Positions 15,757 to 25,395 are shown, numbered from the stretch's first letter. The stretch: DNA of 64,000 nucleotides from Streptosporangium oxazolinicum (GCF_039537505.1 NZ_BAABAQ010000008.1:310001-374000); one strand, 5' to 3'. Notes: generated by a model from the letters alone, not told the origin. Translations and numbers: made by a program.

Positions 15757-17400
15757 TCACATGCTGGGACGGGTCGAGTCGGCCTGGTGGGTCATCTCCT
15801 CCAGGTGCTTCATGACCTCGTCCACCTTGACGACCCCCGGCCGGTGGCGCCGGTGGCCGGTTCCGCCGACCTGCCAGGGACGCGGGCCGGTCAGGGGCCG
15901 GTACTCGACGCCGAGCGCGTCGAGGCGGCCCAGATGCGTCTCCAGCCGGGCGTCGAACCCGGCCCTGGCCGAGCCCGACCAGGTGACCTCGGCCAGCGCG
16001 CACCCCCGGGGCCAGGCCCGGTAGTCCACCGCGCGCCCGTCGGGCAGCCGCTCGCTCCACAGCTGGAACTGCGCCCCGAGCACGTGCTCCCGCTCCTCGG
16101 CCGTCCACGACTCCGGTGCCGGGGCGTAGGCCGCGACGTCGGAAACGGTGATCGCGTCGCCGATCGCCACGGGCTCCTCCTCGGAGGAGGCCTCGGCGTA
16201 GTCGAAGTACAGCGGGAAGACCGGGGTCTGCACCACGTCGTGCCCGGCGGCGGCGGCGCGCCTGGCCACCCCCGGCCCGCGCCAGGGCATCACGATCGTG
16301 TCGGGCCTGAGCATGCCGCTGACGAACGCCTCGTCCCACACCACCGCCCTGCTGCCGCGTTCGGCCAGCTCGTCCGCGAGCCGGCGCAGAAACCAGGCGT
16401 GCAGGTCGCTCACGCCCTCCAGCCCCAGCTCCGCCTGGAACGCGACGATCTCGGGGGAGGCGGCCCAGTCGTCGAGCACGCACTCGTCCCCGCCGATGTG
16501 GACGTACGGGGTCTCGCCCAGCGCCTCCACGATCTCCTCGATCACGTCGGTCAGGAAGCCGATCGTCTCCGGCAGCGGGGACAGGATGGCGGGGGAGATG
16601 CCCCAGCGTTCCAGGACCGTGAAGGGCTCCGGCCGGCGCCCACCGGTGGCGCGGGCGTCGAACTCGGGGTAGGCGGCGAGGATCGCCGAGGCGTGTCCCG
16701 GTACGTCGATCTCGGGCACGACCGTCACGGCGCGGGCCCGCGCGTAGGCGCCGATTTCGGCGAGGTCCTCCAGCGTGTAGTAGCCGCCGTGCGGTACGTC
16801 GTCGAAGGTGAGGTCCTCCCGGTAGTAGCTGGTGGCCGTGCGCGGGCGGTGCGCGCCCACCTCGTGCAGCCGAGGGTGCCGGCGGCTCTCGACCCGCCAT
16901 CCCTGGTCGTCCACCAGGTGCAGGTGGAGGCGGTTCAGCTTGTGGACCGCCATGGTGTCGACCATCCTGAACACCTCGCGCTTGGGCATGAAGTGCCGCG
17001 CCACGTCGAGGTGCACCCCGCGCCAGGAGAACCGGGGCGCGTCCCGCACCCGGCCGAGGGGGACGCTCCAGCTCGCCCCGGCACCGGCCACCGCGCGGAA
17101 CGCCGCCGCAGGCAGCAGCTGCCGCAGCGTCTGGCCCGCGTAGAAGGCACCGGCCCGGTCTCCGGCCGCGATCCGCACGCCCCCGTCCGTCACGTCCAGG
17201 ACGTACGCCTCGGCGCCGAGTGAGGCGTCGGACTCCACCGTGATCGTCCCCGCCTCGCCGGGGCGCGGGTCGAGGACGGCGAGCGCGAGGCGTACGGCGT
17301 CGACCAGCTCGGCGGAACCGGAGACGACGACTCCGTGGGGAAGGCCGAGGAAACCGCTGGCAGGGATAAAAGCGGAGGGAAGCGGCAGGAGGTCAGTCAT
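15757..17400 (-). CDS. Beta-N-acetylhexosaminidase, GH20
   Basis: The 547-residue enzyme removes terminal GlcNAc or GalNAc from chitin fragments or glycans by substrate-assisted catalysis. The N-terminal GH20b domain is followed by the barrel start FSWRGVHLDVARHFMP and HLHLVDDQGWRVE. The catalytic Asp-Glu pair lies in HIGGDE (about 301-306), and tryptophans of the substrate pocket lie in VMPWRGPG and WSERLPDG. No signal peptide is visible, so the enzyme is probably cytoplasmic. Start ATG 17400; ATG 17412 would add four residues. Confidence 0.9.
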   Translation of the reverse strand: MTDLLPLPSAFIPASGFLGLPHGVVVSGSAELVDAVRLALAVLDPRPGEAGTITVESDASLGAEAYVLDVTDGGVRIAAGDRAGAFYAGQTLRQLLPAAAFRAVAGAGASWSVPLGRVRDAPRFSWRGVHLDVARHFMPKREVFRMVDTMAVHKLNRLHLHLVDDQGWRVESRRHPRLHEVGAHRPRTATSYYREDLTFDDVPHGGYYTLEDLAEIGAYARARAVTVVPEIDVPGHASAILAAYPEFDARATGGRRPEPFTVLERWGISPAILSPLPETIGFLTDVIEEIVEALGETPYVHIGGDECVLDDWAASPEIVAFQAELGLEGVSDLHAWFLRRLADELAERGSRAVVWDEAFVSGMLRPDTIVMPWRGPGVARRAAAAGHDVVQTPVFPLYFDYAEASSEEEPVAIGDAITVSDVAAYAPAPESWTAEEREHVLGAQFQLWSERLPDGRAVDYRAWPRGCALAEVTWSGSARAGFDARLETHLGRLDALGVEYRPLTGPRPWQVGGTGHRRHRPGVVKVDEVMKHLEEMTHQADSTRPSM

Positions 17401-17519
17401 GGTTTGAATCATTCCAAATCACCAGAGAAATAAGCCCTTTAGGCTGGCGACCCCGGACACGGAACCAAGAACCGCCCAAGTACCGCGCGGGAGAACCGGG
17501 GGAGACCCCTCGCGCGGAC

Positions 17520-19088
17520 ATGCTGCTGCTCATGTTCCAAGCGTCCAGGCACCCGGCCCGCACACCACTGGCGACCCTGGTGACGATACCGGTGGCGATC
17601 ATGCTGGCCGCCGGGTGTTCCGCCACCGTCGACCGCCCCGCCGACCCGCCCACGCCCACTCCCTCGCCGTCCTCCTCCGCGGTGCGGAGCGCCGAGGGGG
17701 ACAACGCCACGGTGGCGGAGAACGCCGGGAAGGGCGATCCCGGCTGGCGGGTGCGCCGGCGCGGCGCCGAGCACGAGATCGAGGGCTTCGCCGACCGGGT
17801 GAGCGTGCTGCCGGGCGAGAGTTTCCGGCTGTACGTCTCGACCACCGCCGGCCGCTACACCGCCAGGGCCTTCCGGATGGGCTGGTACGGCGGGGCCGGG
17901 GCCAGGCAGGTCTGGCGGGCGACCGGCCTGCCCGGTACGAGGCAGGCCCCGCCCAGGACGATCGCCGCCACCGGGACGGTGACCGCCGCCCACTGGAAGC
18001 CCGGCCCCGAAGTGGACACCTCGGGCTGGCCCGAGGGCTCCTACCTGATCCGGCTGGACGCCGCCACCGGGGGACGGCGCTACGTTCCCCTCACCGTCAG
18101 GTCCGCCTCCACCCGGGGGCGCCTGGTCGTCGTCAACGCGGTCACCACCTGGCAGGCGTACAACGACTGGGGCGGACGCAGCCTCTACATGGGCCCCGGC
18201 GGCTTCGAGGACAGGTCCCGGGCGGTCAGCTTCGACCGTCCGTACGACACCTCGGGGGCGCGGCTCTTCCTGGACATGGAGCGCGACGCCATCGAGCTCG
18301 CCGAGCGCCGGGGCGTACCGCTCGCCTACGTCACGAGCCTGGACCTGGACCGCGACCCGCACGTTCTCGACGGGGCGAGGGGACTGGTGTCACTGGGCCA
18401 TGACGAGTACTGGTCGCCGGGCATGCGCCGCACCGTCGAGACCGCCCGCGACCACGGCACCAACCTCGCCTTCCTCGGCGCCAACGCCGTCTACTGGCGG
18501 ATCCGTTTCGCCGCGACGCCCCTGGGCCCCCGCCGCCTGGTGGTCTGCCACAAGGACGCCGCCGAGGACGCCCGGACGGTCCTGTGGCGCGCCACCAGCA
18601 GGCCGGAGAGCTCGCTGACCGGCCCGATGTACGACTGCTTCCCCTCCGAGTCCGCCTACGTGGTCAGGCGCCCCGACAACTGGATCTTCAAGGGGACCGG
18701 GGTGCGGCGCGGCACCACCTTCCCCGGGATGGTGGGTGTGGAGACCGACAGGGTCGGCGCGGGCGTACCGCGCCCGATGGAGGTTTTGTCGGTCTCCCCG
18801 GTCAACTGCGCCGGTAGGGCCACGGTCGCGCACAGCGCCTACTACACCGTGCCGAGCGGCGCCGGTGTGTTCAGCTCGGGCACGATGCGCTGGGTGTGCG
18901 CCATGCGGGGCGCCCGCTGCGGCCACGGCGTCACACGCGAGGCCGGGGCCTTCGTCCGCAGGGCCACGGGGAACGTCCTGCGCGCCTTCGCCGAGGGTCC
19001 GGCCGCGCGCAGCCACCCGGCCCGCGACAACCTCGCGCCCCTGGGCCTGGGCCGGGACCTGGGATCGAACGGCCCGGCGGGCCGCTGA
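17520..19088 (+). CDS. Lipoprotein with N,N-dimethylformamidase-beta-like C-terminal domain
   Basis: The 522-residue protein has a lipoprotein signal peptide with lipobox LAAGC (about residue 33), then a Pro/Ser/Thr linker. The globular part carries FRMGWYGGAGARQVW, TWQAYNDWGGRSLY and LVSLGHDEYWSPGMR, features of the large-subunit family of DMF amidohydrolase. Most relatives have no tested substrate; DMF hydrolysis cannot be assumed, and the small subunit is not encoded nearby. ATG 17520 is used; ATG 17532 is an alternative. It is divergent to the GH20 gene. Confidence 0.78.
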   Translation: MLLLMFQASRHPARTPLATLVTIPVAIMLAAGCSATVDRPADPPTPTPSPSSSAVRSAEGDNATVAENAGKGDPGWRVRRRGAEHEIEGFADRVSVLPGESFRLYVSTTAGRYTARAFRMGWYGGAGARQVWRATGLPGTRQAPPRTIAATGTVTAAHWKPGPEVDTSGWPEGSYLIRLDAATGGRRYVPLTVRSASTRGRLVVVNAVTTWQAYNDWGGRSLYMGPGGFEDRSRAVSFDRPYDTSGARLFLDMERDAIELAERRGVPLAYVTSLDLDRDPHVLDGARGLVSLGHDEYWSPGMRRTVETARDHGTNLAFLGANAVYWRIRFAATPLGPRRLVVCHKDAAEDARTVLWRATSRPESSLTGPMYDCFPSESAYVVRRPDNWIFKGTGVRRGTTFPGMVGVETDRVGAGVPRPMEVLSVSPVNCAGRATVAHSAYYTVPSGAGVFSSGTMRWVCAMRGARCGHGVTREAGAFVRRATGNVLRAFAEGPAARSHPARDNLAPLGLGRDLGSNGPAGR

Positions 19089-19127
19089 GACGAGCCGTCC
19101 GCCCCGGCCGGATCCGGTACGCGAGCC

Positions 19128-19160
19128 GTCCGGGCGGGCCTTTCCGCCCGGAGCCCGGAC
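19128..19160. terminator. Bidirectional terminator between convergent genes
   Basis: GTCCGGGC/GCCCGGAC outer stem with an inner GGGC/GCCC stem and a short bulge. It lies between the lipoprotein stop and the amidase stop, which it touches. Confidence 0.55.
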
Positions 19161-20068
19161 TACTTCAGGTACTGCTGCAACCCGTTCGCCAGGGCGAGCG
19201 CGATCCTCTGCCGGAACGCCGGCTGCTGGAACTTGGCCGCCTCGGCCGGGTTCCGCATGTTGCCCGACTCGATGAAGATCTTGGGAACCGTGGAGAGGTT
19301 CAGGCCACCGAGGTCGTTACGGTAGTCGAGGGCGTCCTTGCCGATGTAGGTGGAGTACGACAGGCCGGTGCCGCGCCTGAAGGCGTTCCGCACGTCCAGG
19401 CCGAGCTTTCTGGAGGCGTTGACCACCGGGTCGACCGGGCCGCCGATCTTCTTCGGCATGATCACGTGGAAGCCGTGGTTGGCGGGGCTCGACCCGTCGG
19501 CGTGGACCGAGATCGCCGCGTCCGCCTTCGCCCTGTTGCCGATCGCGGCCCGCTGGGTGATGCACGGCCCGACGCCGGAGTTGCTGTCGCGGGTCAGCTT
19601 CACCGTCGCGCCGCGGCTCTTCAGGATCTTGGCCAGACGCTGCGAGACGTCCCAGGTGAAGGCCGCCTCGCTGTAGCCGTTGTCGGTGGCGGTGCCCGTG
19701 GTGTCGCAGGCCTTCGACTGGGTCAGGACGTCGACCTGCTTGTTGATCTCCGCGGGGTGGCGGTAGTTCTGCCCGTTGTGGCCGGGGTCGATGACCACGA
19801 CCTTGCCGCTGAGCGGCCTGTCGCCCTGGTCGCCCTGGCCGCTCTGCCCGGTGGCGGGACTCGCCGTGGGATCGCTCGCCGCACCGGCCGCCGGGCGGGA
19901 CAGGGCGTCGGACGCCGGAGCCACTGGAGCCGCCGCCGTGCCCGCGGCGGGAGGGACGGGTCCGCGCTCTCGCGCGAGGTCCGCGCCCGCGGCGGTACCG
20001 CCGCAGGCGGCGGCGCCGAGTCCGCACAGGACAAGGGTCGCCGCGAGTGCTTTGCCGGTCACGCTCAT
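19160..20068 (-). CDS. N-acetylmuramoyl-L-alanine amidase (Amidase_3), lipoprotein
   Basis: This zinc amidase cleaves the lactyl-amide bond of peptidoglycan. A lipoprotein signal (LVLCGLGAAAC) and an Ala/Pro-rich linker precede the catalytic domain, which starts about residue 90. Zinc ligands are seen in VVVIDPGHNG (His), NGYSEAAF (Glu) and ISVHADG (His); the catalytic Glu is in IFIESGNMRN. Length 302. ATG 20068 is chosen for its lipobox spacing and GGGGG ribosome site; an earlier ATG would add seven residues. Confidence 0.9.
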   Translation of the reverse strand: MSVTGKALAATLVLCGLGAAACGGTAAGADLARERGPVPPAAGTAAAPVAPASDALSRPAAGAASDPTASPATGQSGQGDQGDRPLSGKVVVIDPGHNGQNYRHPAEINKQVDVLTQSKACDTTGTATDNGYSEAAFTWDVSQRLAKILKSRGATVKLTRDSNSGVGPCITQRAAIGNRAKADAAISVHADGSSPANHGFHVIMPKKIGGPVDPVVNASRKLGLDVRNAFRRGTGLSYSTYIGKDALDYRNDLGGLNLSTVPKIFIESGNMRNPAEAAKFQQPAFRQRIALALANGLQQYLK

Positions 20069-20232
20069 CGCCCCCAAGGAAGTCGTCAACCACCCAACCT
20101 ACGTGGCCCGGAAGCGTGTTTCGGCCGTTGTCGCGATATGTGCCGGCCCGTCACGAGGCATGGTGTGCTCTCCCGTCACGGGACGCGACATGTGCCCACC
20201 CGGGAACAGGAGGCGCGTACCAACACGCGACG

Positions 20233-20481
20233 TCACCAGGCGTGCTCGCCGACCTCCTGCTTCTGCAGGAGCGAGGCGAGCTCCCTGGCGTCCTCGGCGT
20301 CCAGCCCGAGGACCACGCGCGGCCGTCCCCACGGGTGGTCGATCGAATGGGCCACGTAGCTGGCCACGGACTCGGCTCCGGCGTCGCCGTTGCGGCCCCG
20401 GGCGGCCCGCCAGTGCGCCCACGCCCGTTCGAGCTCGGCCGCGGCCCGCTGGGCGCATGACACCAGTTCCGGATCACGCAT
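20233..20481 (-). CDS. Small hypothetical protein
   Basis: The 82-residue helical protein has an N-terminal helix RAAAELERAWAHWRAARG and a C-terminal ALGL-type acidic helix DAEDARELASLLQ. The middle contains HSIDHPWGRPRVVLG. No family is recognised. ATG 20481 has a strong GAGGGGGG upstream and is preferred over a frame starting at 20550. Confidence 0.6.
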   Translation of the reverse strand: MRDPELVSCAQRAAAELERAWAHWRAARGRNGDAGAESVASYVAHSIDHPWGRPRVVLGLDAEDARELASLLQKQEVGEHAW

Positions 20482-20564
20482 TGTTACCCCCCTCGTCTCG
20501 GCCAGAGTCAACACCGGCGGCGCGTCGCCGTCCGCGATGTTGACCCGCATTTGGGGAGGCCATG

Positions 20565-20603
20565 GAGCCTGCCTGGGCGTGCTGTAACGCTCCAGGCAGG
20601 CTC
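20565..20603 (-). terminator. Terminator of the LacI gene
   Basis: A 12-bp perfect stem GAGCCTGCCTGG/CCAGGCAGGCTC with a 15-nt loop starts 1 nt after the LacI stop codon on the minus strand. Confidence 0.7.
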
Positions 20604-20604
20604 T

Positions 20605-21690
20605 TTAGCGTTCGGCGGGGCTCGTGCTGTGCCGTACGACCAGCTGTGGCGCGACCTGGCGCAGGCGCGAGGCCTTGCCGGGGTCGCCGATCCGGTCGTT
20701 CAGCAGCGCGGCGGCGGAGCGTCCCATGGCGCGGCGGGGCTGGTCCACGGTGGTCAGCGAGATCGGCTGGGTCCCCGCGCGGTGGATGTTGTCGTACCCG
20801 ACCACGGACAGGTCCTCGGGAACCCGCAGGCCCAGCTCGGTGGCCGCGGAGAGCACGCCCATGGCCACCCGGTCGTTGGCGGCGAAGATCGCTGTGGGCC
20901 GGGGGTCACGCGTGAGCAGGCTGTGCGCCGCCCTGGCGCCGCCCTCCTCGCTGGACTCGCCCTCCTCGACCATGATGTACGGCGCCAGGGAGTGCCTGCG
21001 CATCGCGACCAGGTAGCCCTCGCACCGGAAGCGCCCGGAGGAGATGCCCGCGCCCTCGATGTGGGCGATCCTGCGGTGGCCGAGCTCCACGAGGTGGTCG
21101 ACGGCGAGGCGGGCGCCGAGCTGGTCGTCGTCGACGACGATGTCCACGCCGCCGAGGTCGATGTCGCGCTCACCCACCACCACGGTCGGCGTGTAGCCGG
21201 TGGCCTCGATGAGCGTCCCGCTGGTGGGCGCGATGCCGAGCAGGACGAGCCCGTCGACGCGCAGTTCGAGGAACGCCTCGACGGCCTCGTCCTCGAAGGC
21301 GGGGTCCCACTGGCTGTTGCCGATGAGAAGCCTCAGCCCGTCGCCGTGCAGGCTCTCCTGGAGGCCGTCCAGGAACTCCGCGTAGAACGGGTTGTGCAGG
21401 TCGGCGACGAGCGCCCCGACCAGGTGGGTACGGCCCTCGACCAGGCTGCGCGCGACGGCGTTGGGCCGGTAGCCGAGGTCTCTGGCCGCCTGGAGCACGG
21501 CCTGCCTGCGATGTTCACTGACGTGGGGCGATCCGCGCAGGACGAGCGAGACCAGTGATTTGGAGACACCGGCTCGTTCTGCCACGTTGCGGATCGTGGG
21601 TCTCGGGCGTGGCCCGCCCCCGTCGGACATGACGGGTTCGGCGAACCCGCGGGCTCGGGTGACGGTGGTGTTGACCGGCGGTCCTGACAT
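20605..21690 (-). CDS. LacI-family transcriptional regulator
   Basis: The 361-residue repressor has an N-terminal extension of about 30 residues, then the LacI helix-turn-helix TIRNVAERAGVSKSLVSLVL and hinge helix DLGYRPNAVARSL. The periplasmic-binding-like sugar domain follows, with LVADLHNPFYAEFLDGLQ and AIFAANDRVAMGVL. No sugar-catabolic gene lies beside it, so its effector and targets are unknown; it may be autoregulated. ATG 21690 has GGGGGAGAG upstream. It is divergent to the TetR gene. Confidence 0.88.
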   Translation of the reverse strand: MSGPPVNTTVTRARGFAEPVMSDGGGPRPRPTIRNVAERAGVSKSLVSLVLRGSPHVSEHRRQAVLQAARDLGYRPNAVARSLVEGRTHLVGALVADLHNPFYAEFLDGLQESLHGDGLRLLIGNSQWDPAFEDEAVEAFLELRVDGLVLLGIAPTSGTLIEATGYTPTVVVGERDIDLGGVDIVVDDDQLGARLAVDHLVELGHRRIAHIEGAGISSGRFRCEGYLVAMRRHSLAPYIMVEEGESSEEGGARAAHSLLTRDPRPTAIFAANDRVAMGVLSAATELGLRVPEDLSVVGYDNIHRAGTQPISLTTVDQPRRAMGRSAAALLNDRIGDPGKASRLRQVAPQLVVRHSTSPAER

Positions 21691-21811
21691 GGCTCTCCCC
21701 CGTGATGGTGGATGGGCACCTGTCACTCAAAACGATCGAGTTCCGAATGGGGTACGGCTTGGGCGGAAGGGAACTGCGATCTTGACCAAGCCGCCGGCGG
21801 AACGGCTCCGA

Positions 21812-21817
21812 TAGTCT
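21812..21817 (+). promoter_or_regulatory. -10 box TAGTCT for the leaderless TetR gene
   Basis: TAGTCT ends 7 nt before GTG 21825, consistent with transcription starting on the start codon. No ribosome site is present. Confidence 0.45.
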
Positions 21818-21824
21818 TCGCGGT

Positions 21825-22550
21825 GTGGGGTCGACATCCGGAGCCGCCGAACGGGCGAAACCCGTGGCGGGGGGCGTGCGACCGGCGCGGCGCAGGCTCA
21901 GCGTCGACCGGCGCCGCGAGGAGCTCATGGCGGCGGCCCTGGAGCTGTTCGGCAGGCGTGACGCCGAACACGTGTCGATCGACGACGTGGCCTCCGAGGC
22001 CGGCGCGTCGCGGGCCCTGGTCTACCACTACTTCGGCGGCAAGCAGGAGCTCTACGTCGCCGCGCTGAGGAGCGCCGCGGCCCAGCTGGAGGCCAGGCTC
22101 GGACCCCGGGGGACCGGCACCCCGCTGGACGAGCTGGCCGGGGGCCTCACCCGATACTTCGACTTCGTCGAGGAGCACGCGGCGGGCTTCGCCGCGCTGC
22201 TCAGGGGCGGTCCCGCCCATCGCGGCGGCGAGGTCGGGCAGGTCGTCGACTCGGTCAGGCACCGGCTGCTCAGGATGATCATGAAGCAGATGCGGGTCGA
22301 GGAGCCGGGGCCCGCGCTCCGGGTCGCGTTGCGCTCGTGGATCGCCTCCGTCGAGACCGCGGGCCTCGACTGGCTGGAGCGCCGTGACATCGAGCGGCCG
22401 GCGCTGGAGCGGATGCTGATCGGTCAGCTGACGGCGCTGCTCGGCGTGGCGGCCGGACACGACGCGCGCGTCGGCGAGTTGCTGGACGGCCTGATCAGAG
22501 ACCAGGCGAGCCGCCCCGCGGACCAGGAGAGGCCCGGGGCGGACGGCTGA
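21825..22550 (+). CDS. TetR-family transcriptional regulator
   Basis: The 241-residue regulator has a basic N-terminal arm and a TetR helix-turn-helix at about residues 26-72: RREELMAAALELF, then VSIDDVASEAGASRALVYHYF. The C-terminal ligand domain is divergent and gives no ligand hint. The leaderless GTG start fits the TAGTCT box. A terminator hairpin follows 16 nt after the stop, so it is a one-gene unit. Confidence 0.85.
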   Translation: MGSTSGAAERAKPVAGGVRPARRRLSVDRRREELMAAALELFGRRDAEHVSIDDVASEAGASRALVYHYFGGKQELYVAALRSAAAQLEARLGPRGTGTPLDELAGGLTRYFDFVEEHAAGFAALLRGGPAHRGGEVGQVVDSVRHRLLRMIMKQMRVEEPGPALRVALRSWIASVETAGLDWLERRDIERPALERMLIGQLTALLGVAAGHDARVGELLDGLIRDQASRPADQERPGADG

Positions 22551-22566
22551 CAGACGGCTGACAAAG

Positions 22567-22591
22567 GCCCCTCGGGACACTGCCGAGGGGC
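22567..22591 (+). terminator. Terminator of the TetR gene
   Basis: A 9-bp stem GCCCCTCGG/CCGAGGGGC with a 7-nt loop, followed closely by a second small hairpin (GCCC/GGGC). No U-tract. Confidence 0.65.
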
Positions 22592-22731
22592 ACTGCCGAG
22601 CCCTTCGGGAGGGCGGGGCAGGTGCTGGGGCGGCGCCGGGCGGGCGACGCCGCTCCCCACAAACCCGTGTGGCCTACACGCTCAAAGGGTGAGCGCGCAC
22701 CAATCCCCCTAGGTCAGTGACGGCCCCCGTC

Positions 22732-22935
22732 TTACTCTGAACGCTGCTGCGGAATCCCCGCGAGCAGTGCGCGAACCTCAGTCTCCCGGTACCGGCGGTG
22801 TCCACCCAGGGTGCGGATGGACGTCAACTTGCCCGCCTTCGCCCACCGGGTCACGGTCTTGGGATCGACGCGGAACATGGTTGCGACCTCCGCCGGGGTG
22901 AGCAGCGGCTCTGCCTCGGGTGTACGAGCTGACAT
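22732..22935 (-). CDS. bldC: BldC, MerR-like developmental regulator
   Basis: The 67-residue protein is almost identical to Streptomyces BldC as I recall it: LLTPAEVATMFRVDPKTVTR for the winged helix-turn-helix, then TLGGHRRYRE. BldC binds cooperatively to direct repeats and delays the onset of development and secondary metabolism in filamentous actinomycetes. It lacks an effector domain, as usual. GGAGGAGAGG precedes the ATG. Its neighbours (a conserved hypothetical, then valine dehydrogenase, DUF3073 and purM) match the Streptomyces coelicolor order from memory. Confidence 0.95.
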   Translation of the reverse strand: MSARTPEAEPLLTPAEVATMFRVDPKTVTRWAKAGKLTSIRTLGGHRRYRETEVRALLAGIPQQRSE

Positions 22936-23253
22936 TTGTGCGGCCTCTCCTCCATGTGGACCGGCGACAGCGATCCTGCGACTTGACGCTTGTCACGGAT
23001 GTCCGCCTATGGCCCTTGCGTGCGGCTGTTTGGGCCATATGCGGCATCACCCGATGTGACCATACAGCCACGTAGAGCGATTGGCGAGCCTTTGAGCGAC
23101 TCATCTCTCTTGTGCACGTGTTGTTGTCACGCTCGGTGATTCTAGCGACACGTTTCGTGGTATCGCAGTGAAAACGGCAAACTACTCAGTTCGTAGGTGC
23201 ATCCCCGGTCATCGACGGACCTACTTACGCAGGTCGAAGGGATGATTTGCGAC
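22936..23253. other. bldC upstream region
   Basis: This 318-bp gap is less GC-rich than its surroundings and holds no plausible gene. It contains a 7-bp inverted repeat (ATGGCCC/GGGCCAT) and presumably the bldC promoter on the minus strand; a long 5' leader is possible. Confidence 0.5.
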
Positions 23254-24111
23254 TCAGTTTGCTGATTCGAGAAGTTGTATTGATCGCCAGCGGAGGATGA
23301 CGCGCTGGTACATGGCGAACGCCAGTTCTTCCTCGCCTTTTTCCAGACCTGTCAGCGCCGCCGCGAGCTCCGCCACGGATTCGTCGGCCTGGAGTGTCTC
23401 GTCGTCCATGAGGTTGACGATGCCGCCGTAGTCCAGCTCGACCAGCGAGTGCGGGTGGAACTCCTCCAGCCAGCGCGCCACGTCCTCGACCTCGGCGGTG
23501 ACCGAGACCTCGCCCACCTGCCTCCTGATGATCTGCAGGGCTCGGGCGCTGCGGCGCCTGGCGTGGGCCATGGACGTGACGTAGATCAGGTTGCGCGTGG
23601 TGGTCGTGCCCTTCTGGCCCTCGTCGCCGTCGATGACGAGCCAGCGCTCGTTGCCGTCGAAGGGGACGAACCACGAGGTCGGAACGTGCCATGTGGAGCC
23701 ACGGATGTGCGTGCGCAGCGCGGTGGAGTCGGTGCGGCGCTTGAACCGGTCGAAGTCGTCGGCCGTCTGCTTCGCGACGGCGGGCGGGACGAAACGCTCC
23801 ATGAGCTTGGGCGGGGTCGCCCCGCGAAAGCGCGAGAAGGCGAGCCACGACCTCAGCCTGCTCTGCCACGGACAGACGTACAGGACCTCCTCCACGCGCC
23901 TCAGATAGGCGTTGGGGCTCTCCTGGACGGGGGCCGGGGCCGGTGGCACCCCGAGGAGGCGCCGCACCGCCTCGCCGTGTTCGGCGTGGAGGGCGCTCGC
24001 TCGGCGCGGTCGGTCGGCCGTCTCGGCGTAGGCGGTCCACGAGACGCGCTCCGCCGGGGCGAACGCGACCAGCGGTTCGTAGACGCGGAGGTACGCGGCG
24101 TAGGGCAGCAC
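23254..24111 (-). CDS. Conserved actinobacterial protein next to bldC, function unknown
   Basis: The 285-residue soluble protein has no recognised catalytic motif. Notable segments are ESPNAYLRRVEEVLYVCPWQ, HIRGSTWHVPTSWFVPF and ELDYGGIVNLMDD, all rich in aromatic residues. It lies between bldC and the divergent valine dehydrogenase, the same place as a hypothetical gene of the S. coelicolor bldC region (from memory). This persistence suggests a housekeeping or developmental role. Start ATG 24111. Confidence 0.8.
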   Translation of the reverse strand: MLPYAAYLRVYEPLVAFAPAERVSWTAYAETADRPRRASALHAEHGEAVRRLLGVPPAPAPVQESPNAYLRRVEEVLYVCPWQSRLRSWLAFSRFRGATPPKLMERFVPPAVAKQTADDFDRFKRRTDSTALRTHIRGSTWHVPTSWFVPFDGNERWLVIDGDEGQKGTTTTRNLIYVTSMAHARRRSARALQIIRRQVGEVSVTAEVEDVARWLEEFHPHSLVELDYGGIVNLMDDETLQADESVAELAAALTGLEKGEEELAFAMYQRVILRWRSIQLLESAN

Positions 24112-24291
24112 GACCGCATCGTGTCACGAAGGACCGGCCGTTGTCCGTAGCGGGCACGCTTCCGCGCCGGCCGTCTCGGACACTGAGATGGGACGTTCGC
24201 GCACGTCGTCCCTGTTACGCACTTGTGGTTACGCTGAGGGTGATCTCCGCCGCGACGGAGCGGCGGGAACGGACGACTGGGAGTCACCACA

Positions 24292-25395
24292 GTGACCGAC
24301 GTCTTCGGGCTGTCCCACAAGGACGCGGGCCCGGCAACCGGCCAGGCGAGGCACGAGCAGGTCGTCTTCTGCTCCGACGAGCGAAGCGGCCTCCACGCGA
24401 TCATCGCCATCCACAACACCGCCCTCGGCCCCGGCCTGGGCGGCACCAGGTTCTATCCCTACGAGAGCGAGCAGGCCGCGCTGGCGGACGTGCTCAACCT
24501 CTCGCGGGCGATGGCCTACAAGAACGCCCTGGCGGGACTCGACCTCGGTGGCGGCAAGGCCGTCATCATCGGCGATCCGGCGACGGACAAGAGCGAGGCG
24601 CTGCTGCGCGCCTACGGCAGGTTCGTCCAGTCGCTCGGGGGCCGCTACTACACGGCCTGCGACGTCGGCACCTACAGCGAGGACATGGACATCGTGGCCC
24701 GCGAGTGCTCGTACGTGACCGGCCGCACGCTGGCCAACGGCGGTGCCGGCGACTCGTCGATCCTCACCGCCCTCGGCGTGTTCCAGGGCATGCGCGCCGC
24801 CGCCGAGCACGCGTACGGGACGCCGACGCTGCGCGGCAGGCGCGTCGGCGTGGAGGGCGTCGGCAAGGTCGGCCACCGCCTGGTCGGCCACCTGATCGAG
24901 GACGGCGCGGAGGTCGTGGTCTGCGACGTGAGCGAGCGGGCCGTGGAGCGGCTGCGGCGGATCCATCCCCGGGTCGAGGTCGTCGCCGACCGGCTGGAGA
25001 TCACCGCCGCCGACGTCGACGTCTACGCGCCGTGCGCCCTCGGCGGGGCGCTGGACGACGAGACGGTGGCCCGCCTGCGCGCCACGATCGTCTGCGGCGG
25101 GGCCAACAACCAGCTGGCCCACCCCGGCGTGGAGAAGCAGCTCGCCGACCGGGGGATCCTTTACGCGCCCGACTACGTGGTCAACTCCGGCGGCGTCATC
25201 CAGGTCGCGGATGAGATCAGGGGGTTCAACATGGAGCGGGCGCAGGCAAAGGCCACCCAGATCTACGACACGACTCTCAAGATCTTCTCCAGTGCGGCGG
25301 AGGATGGCGTTCCCCCGGCCGTCGCAGCCGATAGGCTGGCTGAGCGCAGAATGTCGGAAGTCGGGCGAATTAGGGGCATTTGGCTGGGCCACTAG
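24292..25395 (+). CDS. vdh: Valine (branched-chain amino acid) dehydrogenase
   Basis: The 367-residue enzyme of the Glu/Leu/Phe/Val dehydrogenase family deaminates branched-chain amino acids with NAD, feeding 2-oxoacids to fatty acid and polyketide primers. Landmarks: GPGLGGTRF, the catalytic-Lys region LDLGGGKAVI, CDVGTYSEDMD, the NAD fold GVEGVGKVGHRLVGHL, and ICGGANNQL-like CGGANNQLAH. GTG 24292 has GGGAG upstream. Its place between a bldC-linked hypothetical and DUF3073 matches the Streptomyces vdh locus. Leucine dehydrogenase is a close alternative. Confidence 0.9.
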   Translation: MTDVFGLSHKDAGPATGQARHEQVVFCSDERSGLHAIIAIHNTALGPGLGGTRFYPYESEQAALADVLNLSRAMAYKNALAGLDLGGGKAVIIGDPATDKSEALLRAYGRFVQSLGGRYYTACDVGTYSEDMDIVARECSYVTGRTLANGGAGDSSILTALGVFQGMRAAAEHAYGTPTLRGRRVGVEGVGKVGHRLVGHLIEDGAEVVVCDVSERAVERLRRIHPRVEVVADRLEITAADVDVYAPCALGGALDDETVARLRATIVCGGANNQLAHPGVEKQLADRGILYAPDYVVNSGGVIQVADEIRGFNMERAQAKATQIYDTTLKIFSSAAEDGVPPAVAADRLAERRMSEVGRIRGIWLGH